DNA of 64,000 bases, taken from Gordionus sp. m RMFG-2023 (Eukaryota > Nematomorpha > Gordioida > Chordodea > Parachordodidae). The translations under genes and the position numbers were made by a program. Under the pieces are notes generated by a model, which was not told the DNA's origin, made no database searches, and worked only from the letters and a program-made list of their open reading frames with translations. Positions 33,201-42,169 of this stretch are shown piece after piece (the first letter of the stretch is position 1; every line of letters begins with the position of its first letter). The DNA lies in assembly GCF_954871325.1 (NCBI RefSeq), contig NC_088776.1, positions 22,120,508 to 22,184,507 on the forward strand, read 5' to 3'.

Positions 33201-35813
33201 TGGAAACATGTGAAGGAAACCGTTTTGAAAAAACACTTTGTCTGGAAATAGCCTTAGAGATTTAAAAAGAATATAATCTAAATATTTTTGGAATAAAATA
33301 AATTTTGAAAATAAATATTGATTTCTTCCCAACTGAGGCTTGAATGTCTTTGGCGAAGGTGTTATAGCCGATTCCCCGGAAGTACTGGGGAAAACCCAAT
33401 TAAATATCCAAAAAGGGAAAATTATATAATGCAATAGAAATTTGCATTGCCTCTTTGGCTACCTTTTAGCAGGGAAATAAAAAAAATGCGCGAATACATA
33501 GATTTTGTAAAAATAAAGCTCTTTTATTGATACGCGTAATAAAATGCACGAATATTTGCTAAGACACTCACATCTATTTATATTGTTTACAAAAATGTGT
33601 TAAAATAAAATGCTCAAATATGTGAATTATAATTGCTAACGAATACAAAGTTTTATAAATATTTTTTATCTATAAACTGAAAGTGAAAAAATTGACGGAA
33701 AAACAGTTGCTTATATAAAATTTCAAAAGTTTATCTTATCATTTATTTATAGATTATTTCTAACACCAATAAGCAAATTATTATAAAAAATCAAAATTTT
33801 GCATACTTTCAACATCCAAATACTAAAAATAACTTTTTTCATTAGGGGAGACCGGGGTAAAACGATAGGCATTTTGCATATTTACCATAAAAATTTTAAG
33901 ACTCAAACACAACATATTATAAATCAATGTATAGCCCCATCCCTCATCTATAAGATAAAAAAAAGTGTAGCCCTCTACCTATAATATTTTAGGAGCTATG
34001 ATTAGTTATGTCAAACTACTCATTTTGGCCGTTTTACCCTGGGTACAGGGTGAAGTGGATAAGCACTGGGGTAAAGTGGTTAAAATAATATTTGACATAT
34101 ATTTATCTTTTTATTTAACAGATATTACAAATTTAAGAAATATTTATGATTTTTATTTACAAACTAATCAATACAATAAGGACATGTAAAGTAGTTATCA
34201 CAATTAGCATTGTACATTTTAACCATTCATCGCCCTCACGACTATTTTTATAGTTTTTTATTGCAAATAACACATAAACAATTCTTTTTTGATATCTTTT
34301 TTCTTCTGTGAATAAATAATTTCAAATTTCAATATTAATTTGGTAACTTTATTAGTAATGCTCAATTGAAATACATAATATATTTATTAATTAATACTCA
34401 ATTCAAATATAAACAATATAATTTAATTATGTTTAGGCGTTAATCCCATAAATGACCTACTTGCTTCTATTATGTAATCACCTATCTAGATTATTCTTCA
34501 TTTGTAAATATTTGTTTATGATCTGAACTTTGATTTTTGACAAAATGTATAAAACCAAGTGAGTTTTTTAAAAGATGAACATAGGTAAGAAATTAGATAT
34601 AAAAATACATCTTCACACCAAATTTAAAATCTTTGTGCTCAAGGGTTAAAAAGTTATTCGCGTTAACATTGTTACCCCGTCAATCGCTTTACCCCGGTCT
34701 CCCCTATAAGAATGTTAATATTTTATTGAAAAGGAAACATTGTATTATAGTAAAATATTTTTAAAATTGAATTAACCTAATCGGGATTTAAACTCTGGTA
34801 CTCTACTTTAGATATTTAATTATAAAAATTAAAATTTTATTGAAATATTTTTTCATTATAAATTAACCCTTCCTTATATCTTGTTAACATTCTAATGTTA
34901 ACACCACCCTCATCTTAGAAGTTGGTTTCAGGAAAAACGTAAACCCTACACCTTAATTACCTGTCAGGCCTTAATACGAATCTAGTTATATTAAGCAAAA
35001 CGATTATTTATTATTATTGCAACTCATCAATTTTTTCAATTTTTTGGTGGTTTTATTTCTGATTTTAATTATTTCGGGAATATGGTGGAGTTTTTTGCCC
35101 TGTGATATATTTTCCGGCTTTTTTCTTCTCCAGTGATACTATTTCCTAAGGCTTTTTTAACTGGGTGATATATTTCCCGACTCTTTTTGCTATTTATCAG
35201 CTCTAATATTTGGTACTAAATAATGGTTCATCATTTTTTTCTTATATCGCATGAGGGAAATACAAAAATAAAAATTATTTAAAAAGGTATTTAATAATAA
35301 AAACTAAAAAAAAAATTGGTAAAGCTAAAAGACAGCTCTACATTACAAACCCTTTTGAATGGCAACTATGTCAAAAATTTGGAAATCAAAATTCTCCCTA
35401 AGATTTTATGACGCGGCCGATTCTGGTTTCCCCAGTTTAGAGGGATTGGAATCAAGGGTTAAATGTGTAGATATAATAGATATAATTGAAATATGCCGTT
35501 TATGCGAAATGAGTAAAGAGAACATATACATTTTAAAAATAAAATAAATATATTAAATAAATAAATAAGTAAATACCCTGTGTATCAAAGCGCGATTAAT
35601 AAGATCGTTTAGTAAATTTTTTAATTCTTCTCCTTCAATGAAACCATTTCCTAAAATCATGTCTTAAAAAGAATTATATTAAATTTTACCATCTAGGTCA
35701 TAGATGTTCCAACAGTCAGTGAATTCTGTTGATGTTAAACCACCACAAAGAACTTTTAACTTTTTTAGTATATTAGGGGGAATTTTTGATACTCCGAATA
35801 TATTTTTTTTCAT
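15149..35813 (-). CDS. SCGN: Secretagogin-like six-EF-hand calcium sensor, 11 exons
   Basis: Exons in order: 35813-35690, 35650-35577, 31974-31885, 30619-30533, 26388-26335, 24943-24866, 24803-24748, 24699-24660, 24617-24561, 24513-24445, 15277-15149. All have GT-AG borders and matching phases, giving 285 residues (human secretagogin 276). EF loops: 1 DLDGNGFIEGEE, 2 DINKDGKLEIGE, 4 DKNMDGVLSFKE, 5 DKNNDGILEDNE, 6 DQNKDGLFQREE, all canonical. Loop 3 (SGNKDFIPSNE) lacks the first Asp and the Gly. Linkers match the family: LARILEPEENFLALIR, NKLEEYAQSL, SRIISPEENFMLKYK and the C-terminus EELALWLGVHI (human ELALCLGLKINP). Calbindin and calretinin are close relatives, but the C-terminus favours secretagogin. 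Cytosolic Ca2+ sensing in secretory or neural cells is the family role. Introns are either 39-62 nt or 1.3-9.2 kb and transposon-filled. Confidence 0.93.
15278..17100. other. SCGN last intron, proximal part
   Basis: AT-rich, no exon seen. About 16380-16566 ends in ACGCGCTTACTTTAACAACTTTAG and resembles the right subterminal region of the CAGTGTTGTTAA/CAGAGTTGTTA hAT families, so it is probably an old terminal relic. Confidence 0.45.
17112..17545 (+). repeat. Left MULE terminal array
   Basis: Dozens of short units of the form GCGAAACCTTTATAGCGAA or GCGAATACATTACCGCGAAA, each carrying TCGCGA or TAGCGA. A higher-order period of roughly 75-80 bp is visible. It is extremely CpG-rich compared with its surroundings. 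The 17378-17575 ORF is just the translated repeat. Confidence 0.9.
17905..18526 (+). mobile_element. hAT element (CAGGGTTAGCAAG ends), 8-bp TSD, inside the MULE
   Basis: Ends are CAGGGTTAGCAAG... and ...GCACAACCGTG, flanked by ATTTTGGC (17897-17904) and GTTTTGGC (18527-18534), a 7/8 match. Ends are rich in GGTCAAATG words. The interior keeps a decayed hAT C-terminus (STSSSERNWSI, then TKTEI), of the DUF659-like class. A solo end of the same family lies at 36230-36301. Confidence 0.8.
18960..20130 (+). mobile_element. Decayed MULE transposase
   Basis: The N-terminus has zinc-finger-like YGCINQDIFKCPVRL and HNHPENP. The core (19424-19798) reads DDTFKSSPSFTQIYTIHG, IYILTNRKDHEIY, NFEMASVKAFNEVFP and CCYFHFGQSFWRNIQ, the DDE region of MULEs; the usual DFE is NFE. 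After a frame change, 19800-20100 gives FVPPLNVVETF and TNNAVEGWH, the C-terminal TNN.vEGWH signature. Several breaks make it inactive. N-terminus and core are in the same order as in animal MULEs with FLYWCH-type fingers. Confidence 0.85.
20350..23545. other. MULE interior or unassigned insert, no gene seen
   Basis: AT-rich sequence with a C run at about 22605-22618 and a G run near 23340. No exon, transposase or clear repeat is visible. Confidence 0.4.
23550..24022 (-). repeat. Right MULE terminal array (inverted)
   Basis: Complement of the left array: repeated TTCGCGATCAAAGTTTCGC and ATTCGCTATAAAGTATTCGC units with a roughly 75-80 bp superperiod. The terminal TTCGCTGAA mirrors the left TTCAGCGAA. 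The minus ORF 23880-24065 is a translated repeat. Confidence 0.9.
24445..24943 (-). CDS. SCGN: SCGN exons 6-10 (EF-hands 4 and 5)
   Basis: Five small exons: 24943-24866 (NFVRYLLQLQ...LEEYAQSL), 24803-24748 (IMLYDKNMDGVLSFKEMS), 24699-24660 (IISPEENFMLKYK), 24617-24561 (EDYYLSNNVFCKIFDHYDK) and 24513-24445 (NNDGILEDNEIIAFIRDIL). The introns between them are 62, 48, 42 and 47 nt. One intron falls inside EF loop 5 between K and N. All borders are GT-AG. Confidence 0.93.
24944..26334. other. SCGN intron 5, with a MITE-like end
   Basis: No further exon. About 25170-25290 ends in GGGCCTGCATCCCTG and contains repeated CGAACC words, resembling the right end of the MITE at 59293-59842. A G-rich tract is near 25788. 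Confidence 0.45.
26335..26388 (-). CDS. SCGN: SCGN exon 5 (degenerate EF-hand 3)
   Basis: Fifty-four bases encoding VWSKFSGNKDFIPSNEVK, aligned to human IWRKYDADSSGFISAAELR. The loop has Ser at position 1 and appears to have lost position 6 (Gly), so it probably does not bind Ca2+ normally. Borders are AAATCAG| and |GTAATT, phase 0, consistent with neighbours. Confidence 0.82.
27490..28611 (+). mobile_element. Decayed hAT (ZMYM/DUF4371 type) in SCGN intron 4
   Basis: Blocks read QAKILLEERFQQLGH near 27700, then the C-terminal dimerisation motif IPITVASVERNFS...SKLSKIYLRSCMAK at 28170-28260, and ENDIASLLDCTDIISFLQV after a frame change. The right end appears to be GACAGCGCTG at 28611. Several stops and frame changes. 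A small nested MITE (about 27742-27893), with TGGTTCGA.../...TCGAACCTGG ends and AAACA-rich arms, interrupts it. A second right-end fragment of the family is near 26975-27025. Confidence 0.75.
29100..29640 (-). mobile_element. hAT 5'-end relic in SCGN intron 4
   Basis: In plus order there is a short coding start (minus MLETGIEEIDDIKPITWKED near 29265), the AT-rich leader typical of the local hATs (AAATTTCAAAAATAAATTAA), and subterminal AATAGCGCTACCGCTATT near 29590. The order and composition match the 5' ends at 9920-10151 and 4680-4990. The upstream open stretch is leader, not an exon. Confidence 0.5.
30533..30619 (-). CDS. SCGN: SCGN exon 4 (linker to EF-hand 3)
   Basis: Eighty-seven bases encoding LARILEPEENFLALIR, then YDLPLMNGYDFIK, matching the family block ELAG/LARIL..ENFLL.F. 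Borders are AATTAAG| and |GTAATT. Confidence 0.9.
30868..31180. repeat. Three dispersed-tandem units with GGTCTCTGA motif
   Basis: Units at about 30868-30950 and 31020-31102 share GCTCTGCAGGTCTC and TTCAAAAATGATCATAA, spaced about 153 bp. A shorter third at 31135-31180 keeps GGTCTCTGAGAATTAT. A related copy sits at 58868-58912. Probably pieces of a MITE family. Confidence 0.6.
31885..31974 (-). CDS. SCGN: SCGN exon 3 (EF-hand 2)
   Basis: Ninety bases, phase 0 at both ends. It encodes NLDEQESKKLLKQFLNEF and the canonical loop DINKDGKLEIGE. Borders are CTAATAG| and |GTAAAA. Confidence 0.9.
31975..33840. other. SCGN intron 2, no exon seen
   Basis: Contains a C run near 32918 and a local duplication at about 32371-32450 (TTTGCATAAAGAATTCTT twice, 47 bp apart). 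A mixed-composition stretch near 33340-33400 has no recognisable coding. A TGCNCGAATA-like motif recurs at 33488-33620. Confidence 0.4.
33845..34704. mobile_element. MITE with GGGGAGACCGGGGTAAA ends and TA duplication
   Basis: Left end GGGGAGACCGGGGTAAAACG (33845), right end the complement of GGGGAGACCGGGGTAAAGCG (34704), with TA on each side. An internal block near 34025-34085 repeats GGGGTAAAGTGG-like words. The 860-bp element has no transposase. The TA duplication would suit a Tc1/mariner-type enzyme, but the ends are not diagnostic. Confidence 0.8.
34710..35576. other. Rest of SCGN intron 2
   Basis: About 35090-35190 holds a diverged repeat of GTGATATATTTCC (twice, about 75 bp apart). 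No exon seen. Confidence 0.4.
35577..35813 (-). CDS. SCGN: SCGN exons 1-2 (start, EF-hand 1) with a 39-nt intron
   Basis: The ATG is at 35813. Exon 1 (35813-35690) encodes MKKNIFGVSKIPPN and a STEFTDCWNIYDLD helix. A 39-nt intron (35689-35651, GTAAAA...TTTTAG) splits the loop glycine. Exon 2 (35650-35577) completes NGFIEGEELKNLLNDLI and ends at HR|GTATTT. Confidence 0.92.
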
Positions 35814-36229
35814 AATCTTGTTGTATTTTTTAAAAAAGGAATATTGATGCAAAAATAAAATTAAATAAATTGCTTATCGATCGTCTTATTATTAAGCATT
35901 ATTTGAATTAACATAAAATGTGATATACCTTTTCTGATAATTTAAAGTGTTTTTTTTAAAAGGTACATTTTTATCAGATTACTAGAAAATCGATATACTT
36001 TCCTATAATAACATGGTTGTTATCTTTGGATGTATATAACTACCTTAACTGAATATGTATGAGAGAAGCTGTAATAATTTTTAATTTATAGATGGGTGGG
36101 GTGGGGTCGGTGAAATGGTTTGATATTTACATTGTATTAAGCTCTTTTTAAAATTAAAATGTAGATATTTATATATTTTTTATACTTAAATTTATTATTA
36201 TAATATTTTTTCTTCAGATTTTTTAGAGA

Positions 36230-36301
36230 ATATAACCAGGTCAAATACTCCTCCAGTCAAATGACTAATCTGACCGGTCAATTGGCCAATTGCCAACCCT
36301 G
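36230..36301. mobile_element. Solo hAT end (CAGGGTTGGCAA family)
   Basis: It reads ...GTCAAATGACTAATCTGACC... to ...TTGCCAACCCTG, matching the ends of the element at 17905-18526. The partner end is not found upstream. Confidence 0.6.
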
Positions 36302-36719
36302 ACTTATATATATGAAATATATTGCATAAATCGAAATAAAAATTTTGTGGACCTTTTGTCTATGATATTTCTGTCTGAGATTCTATCGGTCTCATCCAAA
36401 TTGGTATCCAAACTATTTTCTTGGTCTTTTTTTCAAATGTTTTAGTCATTTTTTAAATAAAAATTGAATCCATATCTGAGTAGTTATATTAATTTATTTT
36501 AAAATCCAAGAAAAATAATAATTTCTACATTTATATTCTAAATTATATCACCAATCTGCAACATGCTCACCCTTAACGGGCCAAGGGCATGCTCAGAACC
36601 ATTCTAATTATTATAATTTCTAATTATTGTGCCTAAAACGTGGATTGATTAAAATTATTTTACAAAAAAATATTACACATATAAAAAAAAAATTTTTTTA
36701 AATTTATTTTGAGCCCTTT

Positions 36720-36970
36720 TCTAATTCTTCTGCCCCAATAATCAATCTTCAGAGTCCTTGTTCTCGGTTCACTCCTATCATCTGTCTCTATCATCATACT
36801 TCCATGAGGCAATCGTCTTCGGGTCCTTACATTCTTATTCGATGTTAGATACGCCTCTTATTCATAAGCTCAGTGTCTATCTTTCAATAAGCACTCGTGT
36901 GTTAAAATATATCGACTCGTATGAATTATCTTTATTTTCTCACAGTGTATGTTTCCTATACTATTGGTAT
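36720..36970. other. Higher-GC pocket upstream of SCGN, unassigned
   Basis: Mixed-composition stretch (CCATGAGGCAATCGTCTTCG, GGGTCCTTAC) with short ORFs on both strands and no recognisable motif. It lies about 0.9 kb upstream of the SCGN start, so an untranslated exon or promoter is possible, as is an old insertion. Nearby, 36569-36594 can form a CCCTT...AAGGG hairpin. Confidence 0.3.
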
Positions 36971-36989
36971 CATGATTTATTTTACAATT

Positions 36990-38235
36990 GATTTATAATT
37001 GGTAGATTTACATAAATATAAATTTATCCACTTTAGATTTGATTTATAATGTGTATATGTACGTATGCATTAAATTTATAACATGGTATTTTTTTTTTTA
37101 TATATAACTTGTCATTTTGTTGTTTCTTTCTTTACAATAATTTTTTTTAAATAACTAGCTAGCAAATAAATTCATAAAAATAGTTAGCATGTAAATTTTT
37201 TTATAAAAATGGCTATAAACAGCACATATTTTTTTTTCTAAAACAATAAACGACGGATCATTTTTTTACAGAAATTTTTTTAAAATTTTTTATAATATAC
37301 GGACAAGGAAATAAAGATAAATACAAATTTTATGATCGTTTTACATACTTGTTATAATCACCTTTATTAAACCATTAAATTAATTAAGAAATCAACTTTA
37401 GTATATATATATATATATAATTTTTATTTAAATGAATAAAATGTTTACAACACAGTTGTTGTTATCTACTTTATTAACATTTACGTTAATTAAGAAATAA
37501 ACTTTCGTATGTACAATTTTTATCTAAATGTTCATTTAAGTTTCTTAAGCAATGTTCCTTTACGATCATTTAAGTGTTAATTAAGCTTCCACAACGATCA
37601 TTTAAGTTAATTAAAAAATATACTAAAAATGGGCGGATTTTTATGAGGCTTCATTATAAATTAATATTAGATTCTTTTATTGGATTGTAATAGAAATCGA
37701 TTTACAAAAATAAGATAAGATTATTAGGATAAGAATCAAGTTTTTTGCATCAGAATCATATTTAAGTATGATTTGAATAATTTTAAAATGTTGATGCAAT
37801 ATATTAATTTTAAAATGTGTATATTGATTTAGCACTATTTATTATATATATTTAAATAATTTAAGCAGAAGATTGCATTTTATGTAAAAATATTGAAACC
37901 TAAATTCAGAATAGAATTAGTTTTTTATTATGAAATTAATTTAATATTTAAATAATTGAATACATTATGAGATTAACTTAATATTTATATAATTTAAAAC
38001 ATTATGTTTATATTTAGGTTAGAATTTTAGCATTTCAAATGGCTAAGAAGCATGATTTATAAAATACCGAAATCTTGAGAAAAAACTGAATCGGGTTGAA
38101 ACTGGTATAATTAAATTTATATTTAGTTTATCTCATCTGGTAACTTAAAATTACATTTTGTTTTATTTTCATTATTGCATAACTTAAATGATTGATTATT
38201 AAAATATAATTATAAAACTATTGATAAAATTATAA
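36990..38235. other. AT-rich spacer
   Basis: Includes a (TA)n run near 37401-37420 and several copies of CATTTAAGTTAATTAA-like words at 37540-37620. No gene visible. Confidence 0.4.
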
Positions 38236-38239
38236 AAAA

Positions 38240-39440
38240 AATTAATGCACAATACAAACAGTGGAATATTATGTGTCGTAGATTTACAGTATATCTAATT
38301 TTATCTATTATCGTATGATAATCAAATAATTTTTACCAATAGTGAATTATATATAGAAGACTATAATATTGATAAGGACATCAGAAAATATCTTTAAAAA
38401 AATTTAAATGAAAAAAATAATTCTATATTTCAGTGGCGTCAATATCTAATAAGTGAATAATATATAAATTAATATTTAATATCATTTTTTATTTCAAATA
38501 AATAGATGGCGTTAAAGAATTGAATGCAAATTATTACTTAAATTTATTATCAAAAACATTGATTAGTAAAGTATATTAAAATATTAACTGTAACATATAT
38601 ATATAACTGTCAAATATGTCTGTAAAAATGGAATTTTACCTAATATTTTGTAGCCAATTCTATATAATAGAGGAATATCAACTTATGTCTACTTACTTTT
38701 TATAAAGATACTTGGAATAAATTACTCCAAGCTTAGGCGTAGCCAGTTTTCCTAAGGGGGAGGGGAATTAAAAAATTACTAAGGGCTTCACCCCCAGACC
38801 CCATTTGGGGCGGGCCTTTGGCCCGCTTTTGCCCGGCCTTCGGCCGGGTTACCTTAGTCTATATTTAGTCATAAAATATTTTTACAAGATAGGTTATTTT
38901 TAATATGAAATATATTTTTATTAGTTTATATAATATATAATAAATTACTTGTATATATATTAAAATAAAAGCATGGTAATAATTTATTCTAAACAAGCAT
39001 AAAAAATTTATTTATAAAAAGTAAGTAGACATATATTTGATATTCCTCTATTATATAGATATAGTTACAAAATATTAGGTAAAAGGCCACTTTTACAGAC
39101 ATATTTGATAATTATAGAATATATTACAGTTAATATTTTAACAAATTTTACTTAATGCTCTTGATAATAAATATAGCAACAATTTGCATTCAATTATTTA
39201 ACGCCATCTATTTATTTCAAATAAAAAATGATATTAAAAATTAATCTTTATATTATTCATCCCACAATGTCTTTAAAAGATATTTTCTGATTATCATTCG
39301 CTATATTGGTAAAAATTACTTAATTGTCATATGATAATTGATAAAATTAGATATAATGTAAATCTACGACATATAATATTCCACTGATTGTATTGTGCTT
39401 TAATTTTTTTATTTAATTTTTAATAGTTTTATAATTATAT
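38240..39440. repeat. Long imperfect inverted repeat, arms about 430-470 bp
   Basis: Left arm about 38240-38705 and right arm about 39012-39430 are complements over most of their length. Matched anchors: CAGTGGAATATTATGTGTCG with CGACATATAATATTCCACTG, and AATAGATGGCGTTAAAGAAT with ATTTAACGCCATCTATTTAT, and CTATATAATAGAGGAATATC with its complement near 39045. The roughly 300-bp spacer holds the GC-rich left end of the next element. Confidence 0.85.
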
Positions 39441-40179
39441 TTACTTTTATTAAGATAAATATATTAAAATTACTCACTTTATAAAAAATTATATTTGATA
39501 TATTATATTATTTAGTAATTTTATGGATCTATTATTAATAATTATTATACATTTCACTTTTGTCTTAAGACTTATCTTTCATTTCTTAAAAAACATTTTT
39601 GGTTTGGTTCACTTTTTATATATATAAATGCTTTTTTCCAAAAATGTATATGAATAGTTTTATAAAAAAATAATCAACTTTTACATTCTTTTTTTCAAAT
39701 TATTGTTTAAGATATATGCATACATTTTTAAGGGCCAGGGAGTGGGGGAGGACTAAGAGGGATATTTTTTATTAGCTTAAAATGATATTCACAAAAAGTG
39801 ATATATTTCTTAAGGGGGGGATTTCCCCTTGCACCTCCCCCGTCTACGCCTATGAGTCCAAGCCATTGTATTAAAGTATATATATATGTAATTTATTATA
39901 TTTTATATAAGCTAATAAAAATATATTTCCTATTTGTTCCATGCTTATTTTTTGATATAATCTCTTAACCAATTTCTTATAGTTTAAATAAAGATAATAT
40001 ATATTTTTTTATTAAAATTAACCTCCTAACTTGTAAAAATATTTTATAACTATATATAGACTAAAAAAACCAGGTAGAAGGCCCGCCCAAAATAGAATCT
40101 GGAGGCGAAGCCCTAAAAATTTCTATAATTACCCCCCCCCCTCTCCCACCCACTTAGGAAAATTCTGGCTACACTTAGG
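38733..40179. mobile_element. Non-coding element with long inverted ends (GCGTAGCCAG type)
   Basis: Left end TTAGGCGTAGCCAGTTTTCC at 38733; right end is the complement of CCTAAGTGTAGCCAGAATTT at about 40178. The similarity runs inward about 200 bp, through GGGCTTC.CC, GGGCGGGCCT and TAGTCTATAT.TAGT.ATAAA. The left inner region also has small GC hairpins (GGGCCTTTGGCCC, GGCCTTCGGCC). No transposase. A nested MITE lies at 39731-39853. Confidence 0.75.
39731..39853. mobile_element. Short MITE, copy 1
   Basis: It reads GGGGGAGGACTAAGAGGGAT, then TTAGCTTAAAATGATATT, and ends CCTCCCCCGTCTACGCCTAT. It matches 59020-59150 along its length. Confidence 0.65.
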
Positions 40180-40309
40180 AATTACATAGTATATAATACA
40201 TAAAAATCAACATCTATTAAATATAGTTCGTTTTGATTATAAAAAAATTTATGTAAAATGTCTATAATTTATGTAATAATTAACTATTTATTGTAATATT
40301 CATTTTTAT

Positions 40310-41404
40310 TTTATTTTTGCATTTTAATAATAAAATCATTTCTATACTATCATCCCCAAGCCTAGAACGACGATCAGAAAATATAAATTTCGCTTTACTA
40401 AATAATATCTTAACATCAGCACTTGAGAGCAAGGCAGTATTTTATTATATATATATTTTCTTTAATATAGGAAAAATACTCATTTGTATAGATTTAAAAA
40501 ACGCATATAGGGGATTTCTATTTTACTTGTATCCTTTATTTCGAAAAAATTATCAGTGGATGTCGTTTTTATGGTTCTATCTAGGCATCTTTGTTTGCTA
40601 TCTCAATCATTAGTGTCTGGCGACAAAAAATTGTTGTACCAGGGTATAGAGTTTTAATCATCATGGTAAATGATGAATTCAATTAATGACATTGCCTGAA
40701 CTGTATCAATTATAAAATCGACAATAACTGTATCAACCAGTTTCTGCTAAATATTGGCATGTGCAATATTATTAATCCATTTAGTTTGAATTGAATTAGT
40801 TTTTTTGGATGTAGTCTCTCCTATGCCAAATTTATTAAGATGTTTTTTTTATCTCTTTAAAACTATTGACATGAACTTTCTTACAAAATAATATTGTTAT
40901 AATTTGAAAATGACAATTATCTTTAGCTGTTTTTTGAGGTTATAGCTACTAGATTTATCTAAGCCACCTTTTATTTTTACATATTATAGAAATGGAAAAT
41001 TTGTATTATTATTATTATCAAAGAAATTTTCTTTCAGGGTACCTTCCATTTCATTAATATCATAATTGTCTGACTCACTTACATCGATTGAATATCCATT
41101 TGCGATATTTTAAATAATTTAAACCAGATGAATTAGGATTATAATACAAATTGAAAATATAAATTAGATATAAATTTCAATATCAAAATTAAATAAAAAA
41201 TTATAATTAGTTATAATATTATATTTAAATTATCATGTTTATAGCTACATTCATTATATTTTAAAAAATAGCTAAGTAGCGCGCTACCTAGCTACTTTAA
41301 AAAAAGAGCGCGCTAAAAAAATATATAATTGGGAAAAAGTAGCACACCATTAGCTGTAACTACCAAAAAAGATAACGCGTTGTAGCCTGCTATTTTAACA
41401 ACTC
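40310..41404 (-). mobile_element. Internally deleted hAT derivative
   Basis: The C-terminal dimerisation region (complement of CCCAAGCCTAGAACGACGAT) at about 40350-40440 is joined to N-terminal sequence at 40620-41120, with the catalytic middle missing. The right end reads GCGCGCTACCTAGC...TTTTAACAACTCTG at 41404. It parallels 4190-4800 closely. Confidence 0.7.
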
Positions 41405-41560
41405 TGCAGAATATTGTTCATGATATCCAGTCACCTGTGCTCAAATCAATTATGAGTCAACTTAAATGTTGAATGTAAGATATCCCTTCACATGACCCGG
41501 CAGTAGCGATATCCTAGTTCAAATAGAGTTTTTGAACGCCTTTAACTCTTTAGGGGTAGT

Positions 41561-42130
41561 CAGCGTCTACATGAGCGGGAAGGGTAGGAACAGTTCGCAT
41601 CCTATTTTTTGAGGGGGTATGCTTTAATGGGGGTAAGATAAATTTTTGGGAGGGTTATCTATTAAATTTCAAGATGAAATGGGACATAATTTATTGTAAT
41701 GAAAATTAATACTTTTATCATAGAATTATTATAATATAATTTATTGACCAAATCTATATATTGCTAACAATCATACACATAGTTTTCCAAATAAAACTTT
41801 CTGCTATCCTTTTAAATGTAATTTAAAAGGTTTAGATATTTTAGCAAGCTCACAATGCCATAATAATTAATTTATTTTAAATAATGGAGGTTTTAATTGA
41901 ATTTATTATCTAAAAAATATATTCTTTATATTCACAAAATATCGATAGTTGGTAGTAGAGATAGATTAATTTAAGTTATCCTTTATAAATTCTTTGAAAA
42001 GAGTATCAATAAATTAAAAAGGTAAAAAAAATAATACCGCCGCCAAAGGCTGGGAAATTTTTTTAGGGGGGTAGGCAAAGGTTTTTGAAGGGGGTTTGCA
42101 TCCAGTGAAAATCCTGTCATGTGGACGCTG
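41561..42130. mobile_element. hAT-like MITE with perfect 8-bp TSD
   Basis: Ends CAGCGTCTACATGAGCGGG and ...CATGTGGACGCTG, flanked by identical GGGGTAGT at 41553-41560 and 42131-42138. Interior has G-rich tracts near both ends and no ORF. Same family as 1120-1316. Confidence 0.88.
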
Positions 42131-42169
42131 GGGGTAGTGCATTTCTAAATCCTATCCGTACCCTCTACC

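Noticed and set aside
33998-34189. 63-codon plus ORF inside the TA-flanked MITE
   Set aside because: Lies over the internal GGGGTAAAGTGG repeats; no motif.
36758-36991. 77-codon plus ORF
   Set aside because: No motif and low-complexity hydrophobic/Ser content; kept only as part of the unassigned pocket.
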